Counted from the stretch's first letter, positions 27,679-40,507 are shown. The stretch is 44,222 bases of DNA from Pseudomonadota bacterium (GCA_021295775.1 JAGWBS010000045.1:1-44222), one strand, 5' to 3'. Notes: generated by a model from the sequence alone, not told the origin. Translations and numbers: made by a program.

Positions 27679-29004
27679 ATGGCGGCGGCGACAGAACCCC
27701 TACCGGCGAGCCCGGACGCGATCAACGACGACATCCTGCGCGTCCTCGAGCCGCCCAGCAAAACCTACGTGCTGGGAGTTCTGTTCTGCGGCGCGCTGGT
27801 CGCCTGCGGCGTGTCGGCCTTCCTGTACCAGGTCTACTGGGGCTTCGGCGTCACCGGGTTGAATCACCCGGTGATGTGGGGCCTGTACATCACCACCTTC
27901 GTCTTCTGGGTCGGCATCGCCCACGCCGGCACGCTGATCTCGGCGATCCTGTTCCTGTTCCGCGCCAAGTGGCGCAACGCCGTCAACCGGGGCGCCGAGG
28001 CGCTGACCGTGTTCTCGGTGCTGACCGCGGCCCTGTTCCCGCTGCTGCACCTGGGCCGCGCCTGGAAGTTCTATTTCATCCTGCCCTATCCCAACCAGCG
28101 TGGCCTGTGGGTCAACTTCAAGTCGCCGCTGCTCTGGGACGTGTTCGCGATCGGCACCTACACCATCATCTCGATCCTGTTCTTCATCGTGGGGCTGATC
28201 CCGGACATCGGGGCGGCGCGCGACCGCGTGCGCGACTGGCGCCGGCACCTCTACCGCGTGCTGGCGATGGGCTGGCGGGGCACCTCGGAACAGTGGCGCG
28301 CCCACTCCCGCTCCGTCCTGCACCTGTCGGGGCTGGCGACGCCGCTGGTGCTCTCGGTGCACAGCGTGGTGTCGTGGGACTTCGCGACCTCGGTGGTGCC
28401 CGGCTGGCATACCACCATCTTCGCGCCCTACTTCGTCGCGGGCGCGATCTTCTCGGGCATCGCGATGGTGATCACCATCCTGATCCCCGTGCGCCAGGCG
28501 TTCGGTCTGCAGGCGTACCTGCGGGACGTGCACTTCGACAACATGGGCAAGCTGATCCTGATCACCTCGTCGATCGTCGGGTACGCCTACGGCATGGAAT
28601 ATTTCATGGCCTGGTACAGCGCGAACCCCTACGAGCAGATGTCGTTCTGGTACCGCGGCTTCGGCCACTACTGGTGGGCCACCTGGACGATGATCATCTG
28701 CAACGTGATCGTGCCGCTGCCGCTGTGGTTCAAGCGCATGCGCGTCAACCTGGCGTTCATGTGGATCGTCTCGATCTTCATCAACATCGGCATGTGGTTC
28801 GAGCGCTTCGTCATCATCATGACGAGCCTCTCTCACGAGTACGACCCCGCGGCCTGGGGCTACTACTTCCCGAGCTGGGTCGAGTGGACGATCCTGGTGG
28901 CGAGCGTCGCCTTCGTGCTCTTCCTGTTCCTGATCTTCCTGCGCATGTTCCCCGTGATCGCCATCCAGGAGGTCAAGGAGCTGCACTACGAGGAGGCGCA
29001 CTAG
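27679..29004 (+). CDS. actC: Alternative complex III subunit ActC, NrfD-like membrane protein
   Basis: ActC is the larger NrfD-type integral membrane subunit (441 residues, about ten membrane helices), thought to bind menaquinol and help move protons. A conserved segment WVGIAHAGTLISAILFLFRAKWRNAVNRGAEA is present, as is LHLGRAWKFYFILPYPN. It starts three bases after the actB stop and ends directly against the actD start, so it is co-translated in the operon. NrfD paralogue ActF is encoded four genes on in the same operon, as usual for alternative complex III. Confidence 0.93.
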   Translation: MAAATEPLPASPDAINDDILRVLEPPSKTYVLGVLFCGALVACGVSAFLYQVYWGFGVTGLNHPVMWGLYITTFVFWVGIAHAGTLISAILFLFRAKWRNAVNRGAEALTVFSVLTAALFPLLHLGRAWKFYFILPYPNQRGLWVNFKSPLLWDVFAIGTYTIISILFFIVGLIPDIGAARDRVRDWRRHLYRVLAMGWRGTSEQWRAHSRSVLHLSGLATPLVLSVHSVVSWDFATSVVPGWHTTIFAPYFVAGAIFSGIAMVITILIPVRQAFGLQAYLRDVHFDNMGKLILITSSIVGYAYGMEYFMAWYSANPYEQMSFWYRGFGHYWWATWTMIICNVIVPLPLWFKRMRVNLAFMWIVSIFINIGMWFERFVIIMTSLSHEYDPAAWGYYFPSWVEWTILVASVAFVLFLFLIFLRMFPVIAIQEVKELHYEEAH

Positions 29005-29511
29005 ATGGCTCAGGTGCTGGGCATCCTGCGTACGCCGAGCGCCACCGCCGGCGCGGTCCGGGAGCTGCGGGGGGCGGGCTTCGAGAAGCTCGAAGTCTAC
29101 TCGCCGTGTCCGAGCCACGAGATCGAGCACGCGCTGGACCGCGGGCCGAGCCGGGTGCGGATCTACACGCTGGTCGGCTGCCTGACCGGCGTGACGCTGG
29201 CCTACCTGATGCAGATCTGGATGGCCTACGACTGGCCGCTGGTGATCGGCGGCAAGCCGTTCGCTTCGATCCCGGCCTACACCATCATCGGCTTCGAGAT
29301 GAACATCCTGTTCGGCGGCGTGCTGACCGTGGCCGGGCTGCTGATCCACGGATTCTTCTTGACCAGCCGCCGGGACCACTCGGCCTATCAGCCCAGCTTC
29401 TCCGGCGACGACTTCGGCTGCGTGGTCGACTGCCACGACGACCAGGTCGGGCGGGTCCGGGAGATCCTGGGCGAGGCCGGCTGCGCGGAGGTGCGAGTTG
29501 TCTCGGCCTAG
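29005..29511 (+). CDS. actD: Alternative complex III subunit ActD (DUF3341)
   Basis: ActD is a small membrane subunit with two helices (about 53-75 and 90-115) between an N-terminal soluble domain and a C-terminal one. The N-terminal domain begins ILRTPSATAGAVRELRGAGF and carries EVYSPCPSHEIEHAL; the DUF3341 signature IYTLVGCLTGVTLAYLMQ follows. The length of 168 residues is typical. It abuts actC and overlaps actE by 14 bases. Confidence 0.92.
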   Translation: MAQVLGILRTPSATAGAVRELRGAGFEKLEVYSPCPSHEIEHALDRGPSRVRIYTLVGCLTGVTLAYLMQIWMAYDWPLVIGGKPFASIPAYTIIGFEMNILFGGVLTVAGLLIHGFFLTSRRDHSAYQPSFSGDDFGCVVDCHDDQVGRVREILGEAGCAEVRVVSA

Positions 29512-30049
29512 CGCGCTGTGGGTGGCCGCCCTGGTCCTCGGCGCCGGTACCGGCTGCTGGGAGCAGGTGCATCCCAAGTGGTTCTCGGCCATGAAGGAGC
29601 AGCCCGCCGTCCAGCACCAGGAGGGCCGGGCTCCCTGGGCTCCGCCCGAGAATACGGTTCCGGCCGGGGGGATCGTGCCGCGCCTGCCGGCCGACAGTCC
29701 GCTTTTCGACAATCCCCTGCAGGCGCCGGAGGGGAACGAGCTGGTCAACCCCTTCGAGCCCGGCGAGGCGTCGCTCGCACGCGGCAAGCGGATGTACGAC
29801 GCCTACTGCGCCGCCTGCCACGCGCCCGACGGAACTTCCAATCCCCAGCAGGCGCCCGTCGCGCTGGCGCTGGCGCGGGCCGGCGCGTTCCCGAACCCGC
29901 TCGGATCGAGCGTCGGCTACAGCGACGGGCAGCTCTACAACAAGATCCGCTACGGCAAGCCGAACATGCCGGCCTACCCGCAGATTCCTTCGGACGACCG
30001 CTGGCACATCGTCAACTACCTGCGGGTCCTGTTCCCCAGAGAGGGTTGA
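29498..30049 (+). CDS. actE: Alternative complex III subunit ActE, mono-haem cytochrome c lipoprotein
   Basis: ActE is a periplasmic cytochrome c that passes electrons from the complex to an oxidase or soluble cytochrome. One haem motif, CAACH, lies near residue 107, with a likely Met ligand in KPNMPAYPQIP. The N terminus (LWVAALVLGAGTGCWEQ) looks like a lipoprotein signal with the cysteine as anchor. TTG 29498 is preferred, since GGAGG at 29487-29491 is correctly spaced. The gene overlaps actD and ends four bases before actF. Confidence 0.9.
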   Translation: MSRPSALWVAALVLGAGTGCWEQVHPKWFSAMKEQPAVQHQEGRAPWAPPENTVPAGGIVPRLPADSPLFDNPLQAPEGNELVNPFEPGEASLARGKRMYDAYCAACHAPDGTSNPQQAPVALALARAGAFPNPLGSSVGYSDGQLYNKIRYGKPNMPAYPQIPSDDRWHIVNYLRVLFPREG

Positions 30050-30052
30050 GTC

Positions 30053-31348
<1,296 letters not shown>

Positions 31349-31455
31349 CGCTCCTCGGCCCTTTCCGTTCGCCGGACCGCGCCCGGAGTGCCGTCCACCC
31401 CTCACGGACCGTTCCGGATGGGTTACCGTGAACCGCGGGAAATCGGAGGACTGGC

Positions 31456-34240
31456 TTGGGCCGGACGCTCAGTCGCATCGCGGTCCTGAATCGCGCCGAG
31501 GCGGCGACCCGCTGCATTCGCGCGGTGCGCGAGCTGCGCGAGGAAGAGGGCGGCGAGCTGGCCGCGATCGCCCTGTACACCTTCCCCGACCGGACGGCTC
31601 CGTTCGTGCGCGAAGCGGACGAGGCCGTCGACCTGGGACCCGCGCTGCGCCCCGGTCCCGACGGCGGGGCGCCGCGTCCGGCCTACCTCGACCATGAGCA
31701 CGTCCTGGCCGCGTTGAGCGCTTCGCGCGCGGACGCGGTCTGGCCCGGCTGGGGCTTCCTGGCCGAAGATCCCGACTTCGTCGAGAAGCTGGAGTCCGCC
31801 GGCATCGTCTTTCTGGGGCCCAGCGCGGCGACCATGCGCGCGCTGGGCGACAAGATCTCCTCCAAGCGGATGGCCGAGGCGGCCCGCGTACCCGTGTCGG
31901 AGTGGAGCGGCGGGCCGGTGGCGGAGGAGGATCTGCGCGAAGTCGCCGAAAGCATCGGCGTGCCTCTGATGCTCAAGGCGACGGCCGGCGGCGGCGGCCG
32001 GGGCATTCGGCTCATCCGGGAACTCGACGAGTTGCCGGGCGCCTTCGCCAGCGCTCGCGGCGAGGCGGAGCACGCCTTCGGCGACGGGACGCTGTTTCTG
32101 GAGGCGTGCGTCACGGACGCGCGCCACGTCGAAGTCCAGATGGCCGCGGACCGGCACGGGACGGTGCTGGCGCTGGGACTGCGCGACTGCTCCGTGCAGC
32201 GCAAGCACCAGAAAGTCGTCGAGGAGGCGCCTCCGCCGGGACTCTCCGCCGAACTCCTGAGCGAAATGCGCGAGGCCTCGATCCGGCTGCTGAGCGAGGC
32301 CGGCTACGTCGGCGTGGCGACCTGCGAATACCTGGTCACGCGGGACGAGCGCTTCCACTTCCTGGAGGTCAACCCGCGGCTTCAGGTCGAGCACGGCGTG
32401 ACCGAGATGCTGACCGGCTACGACCTGGTCAAGGCGCAGATCCAGATCGCCCGCGGCGAGCGCCTGCCGCCGGAGCCCCCGCCCGAGCGGGGGCACTGCA
32501 TCGAGGTGCGCCTGTGCGCTGAGGACCCGGCCAACGGTTTCGCGCCCAGCCCGGGCGAGATCTCGCTGATGGATCTCTCGCACGGTCCGGGAATCCGGGT
32601 GGACTCCGGCACCCCGCCCCACGGCGCGGTGCCGGCGGAGTTCGACTCGATGGTGGCCAAGGTGCTGGCCGGCGGGGCGACGCGGGAGGAGGCGAGGTCG
32701 CGGCTGGTGCGGGCGCTGCGCGACGGTCGCGTGGTGGTCGACGGTGGGATGACCAACAAGGGCTTTCTGCTGGACGTGCTGGAAAGCGAAGCCTTCCGCT
32801 CGGGAGGCGTGGACACCGGCTGGCTGGAGTCCGCCGGACTCGCCGCATCGCCGCCCCTGAGCCTGCCGGCGCTGCTGGCCGCGACGGTTCTGACCTACCA
32901 GACCGAGCGCGGCACCGTGCGCGCCAACTTCTTCGCCCAGGCCGCCAACGGCCGACCGCGCAACGTGCCGCCGTCCACCGGGGTGGAGATCGACCTGGTG
33001 GGCGGGGGAGTGGCGTACCGGCTCAAGGTCTTCGCGATCGGCGGCCACGGCTATCGGGTGTATCTGGACGGGCGCGTGGTGCAGCTCCAGCTCGACGAGC
33101 AGGGGCCGCACACCTGCCGCCTGGATCTGGGCGGAGAGCGCTTCAACGTCGTCTACGGCGGCAACGAAGTGGAGCTGCACGTCGAAGTCGACGGCCGCAT
33201 GCACACGCTGCAGCGCGACGTGGGAGGCAAGGTGCGCGCCCCCTCGCCCGCGCTGCTGATCGAGGTCGCCGTGCAGCCGGGCGACCGGGTCGCCGCCGGC
33301 GACCGCCTGGGCCTGTTCGAGGCGATGAAGACCGAGACCGCCTTCTTCGCGCCCGTCTCGGGCCAGGTGCGCGAAGTGCTGGTACGCGCCGGCGAGCGGG
33401 TCGCCGCCGGCGACGTGATCTTGGTGATCCAGCCCAGCGGGGAGATCGATGACGCCGCCGAAGGCCGCAGCGCCCTGCGCCTGCCGATCGAAGACGACCC
33501 GCTCGATCTGTTCTACGCCGGCGACGCCGTCGACCTGGCGAGCGCCAGCCGGCTGTCGCCGTCGCAGCGCGCCTTGGCGGTCGACGCGCTCGGCGCCGAG
33601 ACGCGCCGCATCCTGATGGGATTCGACGTGAACCCCGCGCGCGCCGACAAGCTGGTGGGCGTGCTGGAGGCTCCCGTCGAAGGCATCTCGGGCGAGCTCC
33701 AGACCGACCTCGCCCAGCTCGCCGGCGCGGTGGACCTCTTCGGCGAGATCGAGCGCCTGTTCAGCCGCACGCCGACCCACGTTTCCGGCGAGGAGCTGGG
33801 GCCGTCCAACGACGCGCGCATGGCCATGTACCTGCGCCGGATGGGCGTCGAGGGCGCGGGCATCGACGAGGGATTCCTCGAGCTTCTGCGCACGGCTCTG
33901 GGCCGCTACGCGATCGAGTCGCTCTCTCCGTCGGACGAACTCGAGCGGGCTCTGTTCCGACTCTGGGCGACCCGCACCACGCTCGAGCTGCGGACGCGCC
34001 TGATCTCCGCCCTGCTGCAGCTTCTGATCCGCCTGGGCGAGTGCGGAGAGCGCTTCGAGAGCCGGCCCGAGCTGCCCGCCGCGCTCGACCGGCTGGCGCT
34101 GCTGCGCGGGACCGTGCGCGCCACGGTCGCCGATCTGGCGGCCCAGGCGCGCTTCCTGCTCTTCGAGCGCCAGGGCGCGGATGACGCCGCGCGCGGCGTG
34201 CTGCCCGCTGGTGCGCCCCGCCGGCCCGGGCGGCCCGAAC
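31456..34240 (+). CDS. Fused acetyl-CoA carboxylase, part 1: biotin carboxylase, biotin carrier and start of central region (frameshifted)
   Basis: This multidomain enzyme carboxylates acetyl-CoA or another acyl-CoA. Biotin carboxylase covers about residues 1-450, with KATAGGGGRGIRLI, RDCSVQRKHQKVVEE and EVNPRLQVEHGVTEM. A linker domain follows. The biotin carrier has its lysine in LFEAMKTE (Lys 625; most carriers have AMKM). A helical region of about 280 residues continues. TTG 31456 has GGAGG six bases upstream. Homologous sequence in this frame fades near 34180-34250 and continues one frame over, so about one extra base, or two lost, breaks the gene. This frame stays open to 36600 with Arg-rich shadow sequence. 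Confidence 0.88.
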
Positions 34241-36517
34241 GGCCGGGCCGAGGAGCTGGGGCTCGACCCGCGCGAGGCCGAGCGCATCGAGCTCTGGCGG
34301 CTCGACGAATTCGACGTCGAGCGCGTCTCCGTGCCCGGCTTCCGGGACATCTACGCCTTCCAGTGCCGCTCGCGGAACTCCAGCGGCGACACGCGCATCG
34401 TGTGCTGCGCCGAGGTGCTGGACCTGGGTCCGGACGTACCCGAGCGGGTGGATCTGTCGCTTTTCGAGCGCCGCTTCCACGAGGCGACCGAGGCCATGCG
34501 CTCCGCGCAGGCGCGGCTCGACCCCGACCACCGCCTGCAGTGGAACCGCCTGGTGCTGTACCTGCGGCCGCCCTTCGCGCTCAGCGACGAGCTGCTAGCC
34601 GAGGCCATGCCCCGCTTCGCCCCCGAGACCGGCCACCTGGGACTCGAGCGCGTGGTGGTGCGCTTCGCGGAAGTCGATCCGGCGCGTCCCGACCGGCCTC
34701 CGCGCCCGCTCGAGATCATCGCCTCCAACCCTTCGGGCAGCCGCGTGGAGTGGAGCGTTCGCGAGCCGCACCGAGGCCCGCTGCAGGCCGCGGACCCGTA
34801 CGCCCGCCGCGTCGCTCAGGCGCGCGCCCGCGGGCTCGTCTACCCGTACGAGATCGTGCGCCTGTTCACGGCCCCGCCGGACACGCTCACGACGGCGCTG
34901 GGCCGGCCGCAGGGGCCGGGCCAGTTCTGGGAGTACGACCTGGTCGACGGCAGCGCGCAGCCGGTCAGGCGCCCGCCGGGCCAGAACGTCGCCGGTGCGG
35001 TGATCGGCCTGATCTCGACCCCCACGCGAAAGCACCCCGAGGGACTGCGGCGCGTGCTGATCCTGTCCGATCCCACGGTCAACATGGGCGCCCTGGCGGC
35101 GCCGGAGTGCGACCGCATCGTGGCCGCCATCGACCTGGCCGAGCGCGAGCGCGTCCCGGTCGAGTGGGTGACCGTGTCGTCCGGGGCCCGCATCGCCATG
35201 GACAGCGGGACCGAGAACCTGGACGCGACCGCGCGCGTGGTCCGCCGCCTGGTCACGTTCACCGACGCGGGCGGCGAGGTGAACCTGATCCTGGCCGGCG
35301 TCAACGTCGGAGCGCAGAGCTATTTCGACGCGCTGGCGACGATGGGTCTGCAGACGCGGGGCGTCCTGATCATGACGTCGACCGCGTCGATGGTTCTGAC
35401 GGGCAGGGCGGCGCTCGAGGTCTCGGGCGGCGTTTCCGCCGAGGACGAGAACGCCATCGGGGGCTACGAGCGCATCATGGGCCCCAACGGAGAGGCGCAC
35501 TTTCAGGCGCGCGACCTGTCCGAGGCCTACGACATCCTGCTGGAGCACTACACCTTCGGCTACGTCGCGCCCGGGGAGTCCGCGCCCCGCGGCTTCCCGA
35601 GCCGCGACCCGCACGGGCGCGACGTGACGCGGGCGGCCTACGAAGGCGAAGAGGGCTTCGAGTCGATCGGCGAAATCTTCTCCGAGGACGAGAACCCGGG
35701 CCGCAAGCGGCCGTTCGCGATGCGCCCCCTGATGCGGGCGATCGTCGACTCGGACGCCGGTTACCTGGAGCGCTGGCGCGACTGGGACGGATCCGGCACG
35801 GCGATCGTCTGGGACGCGCACCTGGGCGGCACGCCGGTCACGCTGATCGGGATCGAGAGCCGCTCTGTCCCCCGGATGGGTCACCTGCCCAACGACGGTC
35901 CCGACAGCTGGCTCGCCTCGACTCTGTTTCCGCAGTCCTCCAAGAAAGTCGCCCGCGCTCTCAACGCCGCCAGCGGCGTGCGGCCGGCCGTGATCCTGGC
36001 CAACCTGTCCGGCTTCGACGGATCGCCGGAGTCGATGCGCCGCGGCGTGCTGGAGTGGGGCGCGGAGATCGCCCGGGCGGTGGTGCGCTTCCGGGGCCGG
36101 CTGGTGTTCACGGTCGTCACCCGCTACCACGGCGGCGCCTACGTGGTCTTCTCGCGCGAACTCAACGACGGCATGAAGGCCGCGGCGCTGACCGGCTCGT
36201 TCGCCTCGGTCATCGGCGGCCCGGCCGCCGCGGCGGTGATCTTCCCGCGCGACGTCCGCGCCCGCGCCAACGCCGACCCGCGCGTCGAGCGCCTGCGGGA
36301 AGCCGTGGAAAAGGCGGGAGACCCCACCGAGGGGGTCGCGCTGCGCGCGCGCTACGAGGCGCTGGTGCAGGAGGTCATGCTCGAGAAGCAGGCCGAGGTC
36401 GCCGGCGAGTTCGACCAGGTCCACTCGGTGCAGCGGGCCCTGGAAGTGGGTTCGCTGGAGGCCCTGCTGGAGCCCTCCCGACTGCGGCCGTCTCTGATCG
36501 ACTGGGTCCGGGAGTAG
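34181..36517 (+). CDS. Fused acetyl-CoA carboxylase, part 2: central region and carboxyltransferase
   Basis: This continues the same enzyme in the next frame. The first 270 residues (ELWRLDEFDVERVSVPGFRDIYAF, LQWNRLVLYLRPPFAL, RGLVYPYEIVRLF) resemble the central region of eukaryotic acetyl-CoA carboxylase. The carboxyltransferase follows with GPGQFWEYDL, ILSDPTVNMGALAAPECDRI, SGARIAMDSG, SGGVSAEDENAIGGYERIMG and SSKKVARALNAASG. ATG 34181 is the first ATG in the frame but may not be a real start; with repair the whole protein would have about 1,687 residues. A hairpin directly after the stop may end transcription. Confidence 0.88.
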   Translation: MTPRAACCPLVRPAGPGGPNGRAEELGLDPREAERIELWRLDEFDVERVSVPGFRDIYAFQCRSRNSSGDTRIVCCAEVLDLGPDVPERVDLSLFERRFHEATEAMRSAQARLDPDHRLQWNRLVLYLRPPFALSDELLAEAMPRFAPETGHLGLERVVVRFAEVDPARPDRPPRPLEIIASNPSGSRVEWSVREPHRGPLQAADPYARRVAQARARGLVYPYEIVRLFTAPPDTLTTALGRPQGPGQFWEYDLVDGSAQPVRRPPGQNVAGAVIGLISTPTRKHPEGLRRVLILSDPTVNMGALAAPECDRIVAAIDLAERERVPVEWVTVSSGARIAMDSGTENLDATARVVRRLVTFTDAGGEVNLILAGVNVGAQSYFDALATMGLQTRGVLIMTSTASMVLTGRAALEVSGGVSAEDENAIGGYERIMGPNGEAHFQARDLSEAYDILLEHYTFGYVAPGESAPRGFPSRDPHGRDVTRAAYEGEEGFESIGEIFSEDENPGRKRPFAMRPLMRAIVDSDAGYLERWRDWDGSGTAIVWDAHLGGTPVTLIGIESRSVPRMGHLPNDGPDSWLASTLFPQSSKKVARALNAASGVRPAVILANLSGFDGSPESMRRGVLEWGAEIARAVVRFRGRLVFTVVTRYHGGAYVVFSRELNDGMKAAALTGSFASVIGGPAAAAVIFPRDVRARANADPRVERLREAVEKAGDPTEGVALRARYEALVQEVMLEKQAEVAGEFDQVHSVQRALEVGSLEALLEPSRLRPSLIDWVRE

Positions 36518-36540
36518 GCGCCGGACCCGTTCCCGGCGCC
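36517..36540. terminator. Strong hairpin between the carboxylase gene and hisI
   Basis: GGCGCCGG (36517-36524) and CCGGCGCC (36533-36540) form a perfect 8-base stem with an 8-base loop. The left arm begins at the last base of the carboxylase stop codon. It sits in the 46-base gap between converging genes. No T-run follows, so it may work in either direction with help from other factors. Confidence 0.5.
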
Positions 36541-36563
36541 GCCCGCTGCCGCGGAGGCCCGGC

Positions 36564-36959
36564 TCAGAACTCCAGGGCGTCGCCGACGATCCGGCGGTAG
36601 TAGCAGTTCGGCCGCGTGGCGCCGCCGGCGTCGCGCGTGTGGCACACGCCGCCGCGCGGGCGGACTCGGTAGAGCAGCGAGTTCTGTTCGCAGTTCACGC
36701 GCACCTCGACCAGGTCGAGGACGTCGCCCGAAGTGGCGCCCTTGTGCCAGAGCTCGTTGCGCGACGTCGACCACAGCACGGCGCTGCGCGTGCGCAGTGT
36801 GGCGTCGAGCGCCTCCCGGTTGGCGTAGGCCACGAACAGGACCTCGCCGCTGTCGGCGTTCTGCAGTACCACGGGGACGACCGCCTGTCCGGTGGCGGCG
36901 ACCCCGTTCAGCTTGCCGAAGTCGAGTGCGAGTTCGGTGCCCTCTTCGAGTGAGTTCAA
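36564..36959 (-). CDS. hisI: Phosphoribosyl-AMP cyclohydrolase
   Basis: HisI opens the adenine ring of phosphoribosyl-AMP in histidine synthesis. The 131-residue protein carries the family pattern VVLQNADSGEVLFVAYANREAL, SRNELWHKGATSGD and zinc-binding cysteines in RVNCEQ, GGVCHTRDAGG and RPNCYYRR. It is monofunctional: no HisE domain follows. The start is TTG 36959, supported by GGGAGG nine bases upstream; extension to 37016 would add unrelated Arg-rich residues. No other histidine gene is in the window. Confidence 0.9.
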   Translation of the reverse strand: MNSLEEGTELALDFGKLNGVAATGQAVVPVVLQNADSGEVLFVAYANREALDATLRTRSAVLWSTSRNELWHKGATSGDVLDLVEVRVNCEQNSLLYRVRPRGGVCHTRDAGGATRPNCYYRRIVGDALEF

Positions 36960-37058
36960 GGCGGGGATCCTCCCGTGCAGGCGCCGCAGGATAGGCCGGG
37001 GCCGGGCGTTTCCCAAGCGCCGGGGGGCCGGACCGGAGCGGATCCCCGCGGGCGCCGC

Positions 37059-37086
37059 TTTACGCGGGATCGAGGTGTTCTACCCT
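37059..37086 (+). promoter_or_regulatory. Candidate promoter for the lipoprotein cytochrome gene
   Basis: TTTACG (37059-37064) and TACCCT (37081-37086) are separated by 16 bases, in the 157-base divergent gap between hisI and the cytochrome gene. The gene start follows 30 bases later, with GGGGGAGG between. Confidence 0.4.
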
Positions 37087-37116
37087 TCGCGCGCTCGGAT
37101 GCTCGGGGGAGGTCGG

Positions 37117-37458
37117 ATGCGGAGCTGGAAGAGGGCTGCGGCGGTTCTGGGCGCGGCGCTGGGGTTCGCCCTGACGGGCTGCGCGGAAAGGGACGAGACC
37201 GATCCCGCACAGGCGGGCCACCAGCTCTATCGGGGGATCTGCATCGCCTGCCACCACCTCGACCCGACCCTCGACGGACCGACCGGGCCGGCGGTCGCCT
37301 GTTCTTCGTTCGAGCTGCTGGAGGCGCGGATCGTGCGCGGGGAGTACCCGCCGGGCTACGTACCCAAGCGCCCCACCCGGCTGATGCCGGCGCAGCCGTA
37401 CCTGGCCGAGCGGATCCCCGAGCTGGCGGCCTATCTGGCCTCCGTCTGCCCCGAATGA
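37117..37458 (+). CDS. Small lipoprotein cytochrome c
   Basis: The 113-residue protein has a lipoprotein signal (LGFALTGC, cysteine near residue 23) and one haem motif, CIACH, near residue 45, with a likely Met ligand in RLMPAQPYL. It is a class I type cytochrome domain that would be membrane-anchored facing the periplasm. ATG 37117 follows GGGGGAGG; ATG 37099 is an in-frame alternative. It converges on the urate-oxidase-N-like membrane gene. In PuuD-type urate dehydrogenases such a membrane domain is fused to a cytochrome c, so the two may be functional partners; this is inference. Confidence 0.85.
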   Translation: MRSWKRAAAVLGAALGFALTGCAERDETDPAQAGHQLYRGICIACHHLDPTLDGPTGPAVACSSFELLEARIVRGEYPPGYVPKRPTRLMPAQPYLAERIPELAAYLASVCPE

Positions 37459-37461
37459 AAA

Positions 37462-37489
37462 GCGGCCGGGACCGGGCGGGCCCGGCCGC
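37462..37489 (-). terminator. Rho-independent-type terminator between converging genes
   Basis: GCGGCCGGG (37462-37470) and CCCGGCCGC (37481-37489) form a perfect 9-base stem with a 10-base loop. On the minus strand the stem is followed by TTTT (37461-37458), fitting termination of the membrane protein gene that ends at 37522. It may also serve the cytochrome gene. Confidence 0.65.
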
Positions 37490-37521
37490 GACGCATCGGT
37501 TCGCGGGCTGCGACCGGCGTC

Positions 37522-38205
37522 TCAGCCCAGCGCGCTGTTGGTGATCAGTGTCAGAACCAGCAGCCCGAAGCCCAGGATCAGCGTGTTCTGCACGCTTCCC
37601 AGCACGCCCTGAATCGGCGTCTTGGTCCAGATGTTGATCTCGACCAGCACCGCGATCGCCGCGATCACCACGATCGCGGGGGGAGTCAGGGCGGCGCCGC
37701 CCATCACCGCGCTGTTGCCCGCGGCCAGCATGTACCACAGCAGCACGATCGAAAAGGCGGTGTTGATGCGCGAGGCGCGGGCCGCCAGCGGAGCCTGGGC
37801 GGCGGCTTCCGGATTGGCCTCGCCGCCGGCCGCGACGGACTCGGCGGAGGCGATCGCCATTTTCTGACGCGGCCAGATCACGAACCAGACGTTGGCCCAC
37901 ATGATGGTGCCGAAGACCATCCCGGTCAGGATGCTCAGCAGATACACCGACGAGGCTCCGCCGCTCATGAGCTTGTAGAGGAAGATCATCAGGCCGGTGA
38001 TGAAGGTGATCATCGCGCCCCAGCGGAACCACCACAGCGCGTTGGGAACCAGGCCGCGCGTCATGGCGCTGCGGGCGCCACCGCCCAACTCCGTGCCGAA
38101 GAACGGCGTCTGCACGAAGTTGAAGTAGTACAGGAATCCCAGCCAGGTGATCCCGGCCAGCAGATGCAGGTAACGCAGAAGTCCGTCGACGACGAGCATT
38201 TCCAT
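37522..38205 (-). CDS. Urate_ox_N (DUF989)-like integral membrane protein
   Basis: The 227-residue protein has about six membrane helices. Its N terminus, LLRYLHLLAGITWLGFLYYFNFVQTPFF, resembles the membrane domain of PuuD-type urate dehydrogenase (Urate_ox_N family). The later MWANVWFVIWPRQKMAIA and ARASRINTAFSIVLLWYMLA also fit. The fused cytochrome c of PuuD is absent. Homologues without that domain are of unknown function, so urate as substrate is not claimed. ATG 38205 has GGGAGGGG just upstream, and a good promoter lies 55-84 bases upstream. His residues near helices 1 and 2 could bind haem. Confidence 0.75.
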   Translation of the reverse strand: MEMLVVDGLLRYLHLLAGITWLGFLYYFNFVQTPFFGTELGGGARSAMTRGLVPNALWWFRWGAMITFITGLMIFLYKLMSGGASSVYLLSILTGMVFGTIMWANVWFVIWPRQKMAIASAESVAAGGEANPEAAAQAPLAARASRINTAFSIVLLWYMLAAGNSAVMGGAALTPPAIVVIAAIAVLVEINIWTKTPIQGVLGSVQNTLILGFGLLVLTLITNSALG

Positions 38206-38259
38206 GGTCTTTCCCCTCCCAAGTCGCGCGCTGGATTGGCGGCGGCGATCCTCCGGCAG

Positions 38260-38289
38260 ATAGTGAACCCGCGCTCCGCAGCTTGTCAA
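38260..38289 (-). promoter_or_regulatory. Sigma-70-like promoter for the urate-oxidase-N-like gene
   Basis: On the minus strand a perfect TTGACA (38289 to 38284) is followed after 18 bases by CACTAT (38265 to 38260). The element lies within the 136-base gap after otsAB, about 55 bases before the ATG. Confidence 0.65.
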
Positions 38290-38341
38290 AGCCGCCTCGC
38301 GGTGCCGGGGCGAAGCCGCTCGGGCGGGTCTGGGGGCGTGC

Positions 38342-40503
<2,162 letters not shown>

Positions 40504-40507
<4 letters not shown>

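Noticed and set aside
34240..36600. Continuation of the first carboxylase frame to 36600
   Set aside because: After about 34240 this frame gives Arg/Gly/Pro-rich low-complexity sequence, while the carboxyltransferase is clear in the next frame.
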